Shown here piece after piece: positions 5,153-6,878 of a stretch of 6,878 nucleotides of DNA; the stretch's first letter is position 1; every line of letters starts with the position of its first letter. The position numbers and the translations under genes are program-made. Source of the DNA: Yimella sp. (GTDB lineage: Bacteria; Actinomycetota; Actinomycetes; Actinomycetales; Dermatophilaceae); NCBI GenBank assembly GCA_030150425.1, contig JASLFY010000411.1, forward strand, positions 1 to 6,878. Direction: 5' to 3'. The notes under the pieces were generated by a model. It searched no databases and was not told the DNA's origin. It saw nothing but the letters and a program-made list of their open reading frames with translations.

Positions 5153-6187
5153 GTGGCTGAGATGTTCTACGACGAAGACGCCGACCTGTCGGTGATCCAG
5201 GGCCGCAAGGTCGCGATCATCGGTTACGGCAGCCAGGGTCACGCCCACGCGCTCAACCTGCGCGACTCGGGTGTGCAGGTCGTCGTCGGCCTTCGCGAGG
5301 GCTCGACCAGCCGGGCGAAGGCAGAGGCGGAGGGCCTGACCGTCATGTCGGTCGCCGACGCGGTCAAGGCCTCCGACCTCATCATGGTGCTGGCGCCGGA
5401 CCAGGTGCAGCGCACGGTCTACGCCCAGGAGATCCAGCCGAACCTGAAGGACGGCGACGCGCTGTTCTTCAGCCACGGTTTCAACATCCGCTTCGGCTAC
5501 ATCGAGGCGCCCGCGAACGTCGACGTCGCGATGGTCGCGCCGAAGGGCCCGGGTCACCTGGTGCGTCGTGAGTACGTCGACGGCCGTGGTGTTCCGGTGC
5601 TCCTCGCGGTCGAGAAGGACCCGTCGGGCAAGGCCTGGGACCTGGCGAAGGCGTACGCCTCCGCGATCGGCGGTCTGCGCGCCGGTGGCATCAAGACCAC
5701 GTTCACCGAGGAGACCGAGACCGACCTGTTCGGTGAGCAGGCGGTGCTCTGCGGTGGCGCCTCCCAGCTGGTGATGTACGGCTTCGAGGTCCTGACCGAG
5801 GCCGGCTATCAGCCCGAGGTCGCCTACTTCGAGTGCCTGCACGAGCTGAAGTTGATCGTCGACCTGATGATCGAGGGCGGCATCGCCAAGCAGCGCTGGT
5901 CGATCTCCGACACCGCCGAGTTCGGTGACTACGTCTCCGGTCCGCGCGTCATCGACCCGCACGTGAAGGAGAACATGCAGGCGGTGCTGAAGGACATCCA
6001 GAACGGCACCTTCGCCAAGCACTTCATCGACGACCAGGACGCCGGCGCGCCGGAGTTCAAGGCGTTGCGCGAGAAGGGTGCCCAGCACCCGATCGAGAAG
6101 ACCGGCAAGGAGCTGCGTGGTTTGATGAGCTGGATCAAGGACAGCTCGACCGACGCCGACTACGTCGAGGGTTCCGCCGCTCGCTGA
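5153..6187 (+). CDS. ilvC: Ketol-acid reductoisomerase (class I)
   Basis: IlvC uses Mg2+ and NADPH to isomerise and reduce 2-acetolactate to 2,3-dihydroxyisovalerate, or the acetohydroxybutyrate homologue to 2,3-dihydroxy-3-methylvalerate. It is the second common step of the pathway started by IlvBN. The 344-aa length is that of the short class I enzymes. The Rossmann domain (about 1-182) has GYGSQGHAHAL from residue 24, and its loop Arg48-Glu-Gly-Ser51-Thr-Ser53 suggests NADPH preference. His108 and Lys131 (in APKGPGH) line the active site. The knotted C-terminal domain supplies metal ligands Asp191 and Glu195 (DLFGEQ) plus Glu227 and Glu231, followed by Ser252 in the SDTAEFG substrate motif. 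The start at GTG 5153 is chosen for its 9-nt spacing from GAGGAG; the upstream TTG at 5144 would touch that site. A GC-rich terminator follows, and no serA or leuB gene comes next. Confidence 0.97.
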   Translation: MAEMFYDEDADLSVIQGRKVAIIGYGSQGHAHALNLRDSGVQVVVGLREGSTSRAKAEAEGLTVMSVADAVKASDLIMVLAPDQVQRTVYAQEIQPNLKDGDALFFSHGFNIRFGYIEAPANVDVAMVAPKGPGHLVRREYVDGRGVPVLLAVEKDPSGKAWDLAKAYASAIGGLRAGGIKTTFTEETETDLFGEQAVLCGGASQLVMYGFEVLTEAGYQPEVAYFECLHELKLIVDLMIEGGIAKQRWSISDTAEFGDYVSGPRVIDPHVKENMQAVLKDIQNGTFAKHFIDDQDAGAPEFKALREKGAQHPIEKTGKELRGLMSWIKDSSTDADYVEGSAAR

Positions 6188-6201
6188 GCGGGCACGACTT
6201 C

Positions 6202-6221
6202 GGGGGCACAGGGGGAGGGGG
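6202..6221 (+). other. Three G5 tracts after ilvC, possible G-quadruplex
   Basis: Three runs of five G's lie at 6202-6206, 6211-6215 and 6217-6221, separated by CACA and A. A fourth run of three G's occurs at 6235-6237, which would need a long last loop. In the mRNA this 3' region could fold as a quadruplex, competing with the overlapping terminator hairpin. The feature is purely compositional and may simply reflect a GC-rich spacer. Confidence 0.35.
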
Positions 6222-6246
6222 CCGGTCCGGCAACGGGCCGGCCCTC
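6215..6246 (+). terminator. Rho-independent-like terminator of ilvBNC, possibly bidirectional
   Basis: GAGGG (6215-6219) pairs with CCCTC (6242-6246). After a two-G bulge, CCGGTCC (6222-6228) pairs with GGGCCGG (6235-6241), including one G-T wobble. The loop is GGCAAC. The 12-pair stem starts 27 nt after the ilvC stop, and the converging hydrolase gene ends 46 nt further on, so it may serve both strands. No T-run follows on either strand, as is common for actinobacterial terminators. Confidence 0.65.
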
Positions 6247-6292
6247 GTCGTCTCCCCAAACAATGGAGCGGTGCACCGAATCCCGTTCGGGC

Positions 6293-6878
6293 TCAGCGGA
6301 AGTCGTTCGCCAATTGGGGCAGCAGCCAGTGCCAGAACATCGAGACGCCGGCCTCGGTGAAGTGCACGCCGTCCTCGCGGACCTGCTGGCCGTTCTTGAC
6401 GTTGTCGGACGTCCCGTTCGGGCACACCCAGCTCGCGTAGTCGACGACCTGCACCCGGTCGCGGTGCTTTGCCGCCCAGGTCGTCAGGATCGTGTTCAGC
6501 ACCTTCGCGCGGGCCGGGTCGTTGCGGGTCGGCGCGAGGTCGTGCCCCTCGACCACGGTCTTGGGGGCGTCGTAGCAGGGCACGTTCGGGATGACGACCT
6601 TCGCGGTCTTGCCGAGCGCCGCCAGACCCTGGTCGAGCCGCCCGGCGAAGTACGTCGCGTACGCGGGGGAGTCCTCGCGCACGATCTTGCCGTCGAGGTA
6701 GCGGTCGTAGACGTCCCACGGACCGAGCATCCAGACGACGACCTGCGGCTTCACCTCGGTCACGCCCTGGCTCCACTCGCCGAACTGCTGCCGGCAGTCG
6801 GTGTTCTCGCTGCTCTGCGGCTTGCCGTCGACGACCAGCCACTGTTCGGCGGTGCCGCAGCCGATGCGCACCTTGCCG
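6293..6878 (-). CDS. SGNH/GDSL-type hydrolase domain protein, 5' part outside the window
   Basis: The frame is open to the window edge, so only the C-terminal 195 or so residues are seen and the true start lies beyond base 6878. The GTG at 6869-6871 is an internal codon rather than a convincing start: no ribosome binding site precedes it, and the Gly-Asp-Ser nucleophile block of the family is missing from the visible part. Recognisable pieces in order are VVVWMLGPWDVYDRYLDGK (the block III-like segment of SGNH enzymes), a strand ending in IPNVPCYD, and VREDGVHFTEAG near the end, where Asp and His of DGVHF form the catalytic DxxH pair. This arrangement, including several cysteines, resembles SGNH domains at the C-terminus of acyltransferase-3 (OafA-like) membrane proteins and secreted SGNH hydrolases of actinomycetes. 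Such enzymes act on acyl or acetyl groups of surface glycans, but the substrate here is unknown. It converges on ilvC and is not part of that operon. Confidence 0.82.
   Translation of the reverse strand, partial: GKVRIGCGTAEQWLVVDGKPQSSENTDCRQQFGEWSQGVTEVKPQVVVWMLGPWDVYDRYLDGKIVREDSPAYATYFAGRLDQGLAALGKTAKVVIPNVPCYDAPKTVVEGHDLAPTRNDPARAKVLNTILTTWAAKHRDRVQVVDYASWVCPNGTSDNVKNGQQVREDGVHFTEAGVSMFWHWLLPQLANDFR

Noticed and set aside
4304..6259. 651-codon open frame on the - strand opposite ilvN and ilvC
   Set aside because: It covers two certain genes and the terminator, is low in complexity, and has no recognisable family motif. High GC content alone keeps this frame open.
6135..6842. 235-codon - strand frame overlapping the SGNH hydrolase gene and the ilvC 3' end
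   Set aside because: It is an alternative frame of the hydrolase gene, very rich in Arg/Ala/Pro/Gly, crosses the terminator and has no family motif.

Overview
The window is high-GC, densely packed DNA with actinomycete features: TAnnnT-type -10 boxes placed directly at start codons, GTG starts, strongly GC-biased third positions, and proteins resembling those of Actinomycetota. Micrococcales is a reasonable guess but cannot be fixed from this sequence alone. No mobile element, CRISPR array, rRNA or tRNA was seen, and no gap reaches 300 bases.

Left part (1-2548, + strand). A perfect inverted repeat at the window edge precedes a two-gene unit. The first gene encodes a D-isomer-specific 2-hydroxyacid dehydrogenase (57-1001). 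The second, starting after a 1-nt gap, encodes a six-helix membrane protein resembling one half of an ABC-2/YhgE-type permease (1003-2010). Next is a SixA-like histidine phosphatase (2027-2548) with no Shine-Dalgarno sequence and its own extended -10 box, so it is probably translated from a leaderless mRNA.

Centre and right (2549-6187, + strand). This is the branched-chain amino acid operon ilvB-ilvN-ilvC: acetohydroxyacid synthase large and small subunits, then ketol-acid reductoisomerase. These enzymes carry pyruvate or 2-oxobutyrate to the dihydroxy-acid precursors of valine, leucine and isoleucine. Ahead of ilvB is a compact transcription attenuator. A TTGACG/CATGAT promoter is predicted to start transcription on the A of an ATG that opens an 8-codon leader peptide containing Ile-Leu-Val-Leu. 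The leader is followed by a strong hairpin (2650-2675) and an intrinsic terminator with six T's (2679-2711). A second possible pairing (2660-2665 with 2699-2704) could act as antiterminator. Conserved valine-site residues in IlvN add a second, allosteric level of feedback.

Right edge (6188-6878). A GC-rich terminator hairpin, overlapping a run of three G5 tracts, separates ilvC from a converging gene on the - strand. That gene is cut by the window end and encodes the C-terminal part of an SGNH/GDSL-type hydrolase, probably a secreted enzyme or the C-terminal domain of a membrane O-acyltransferase.

Most of the window is conventional metabolism. The most informative element is the leaderless leader-peptide attenuator. 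The least explained gene is the membrane protein at 1003-2010.
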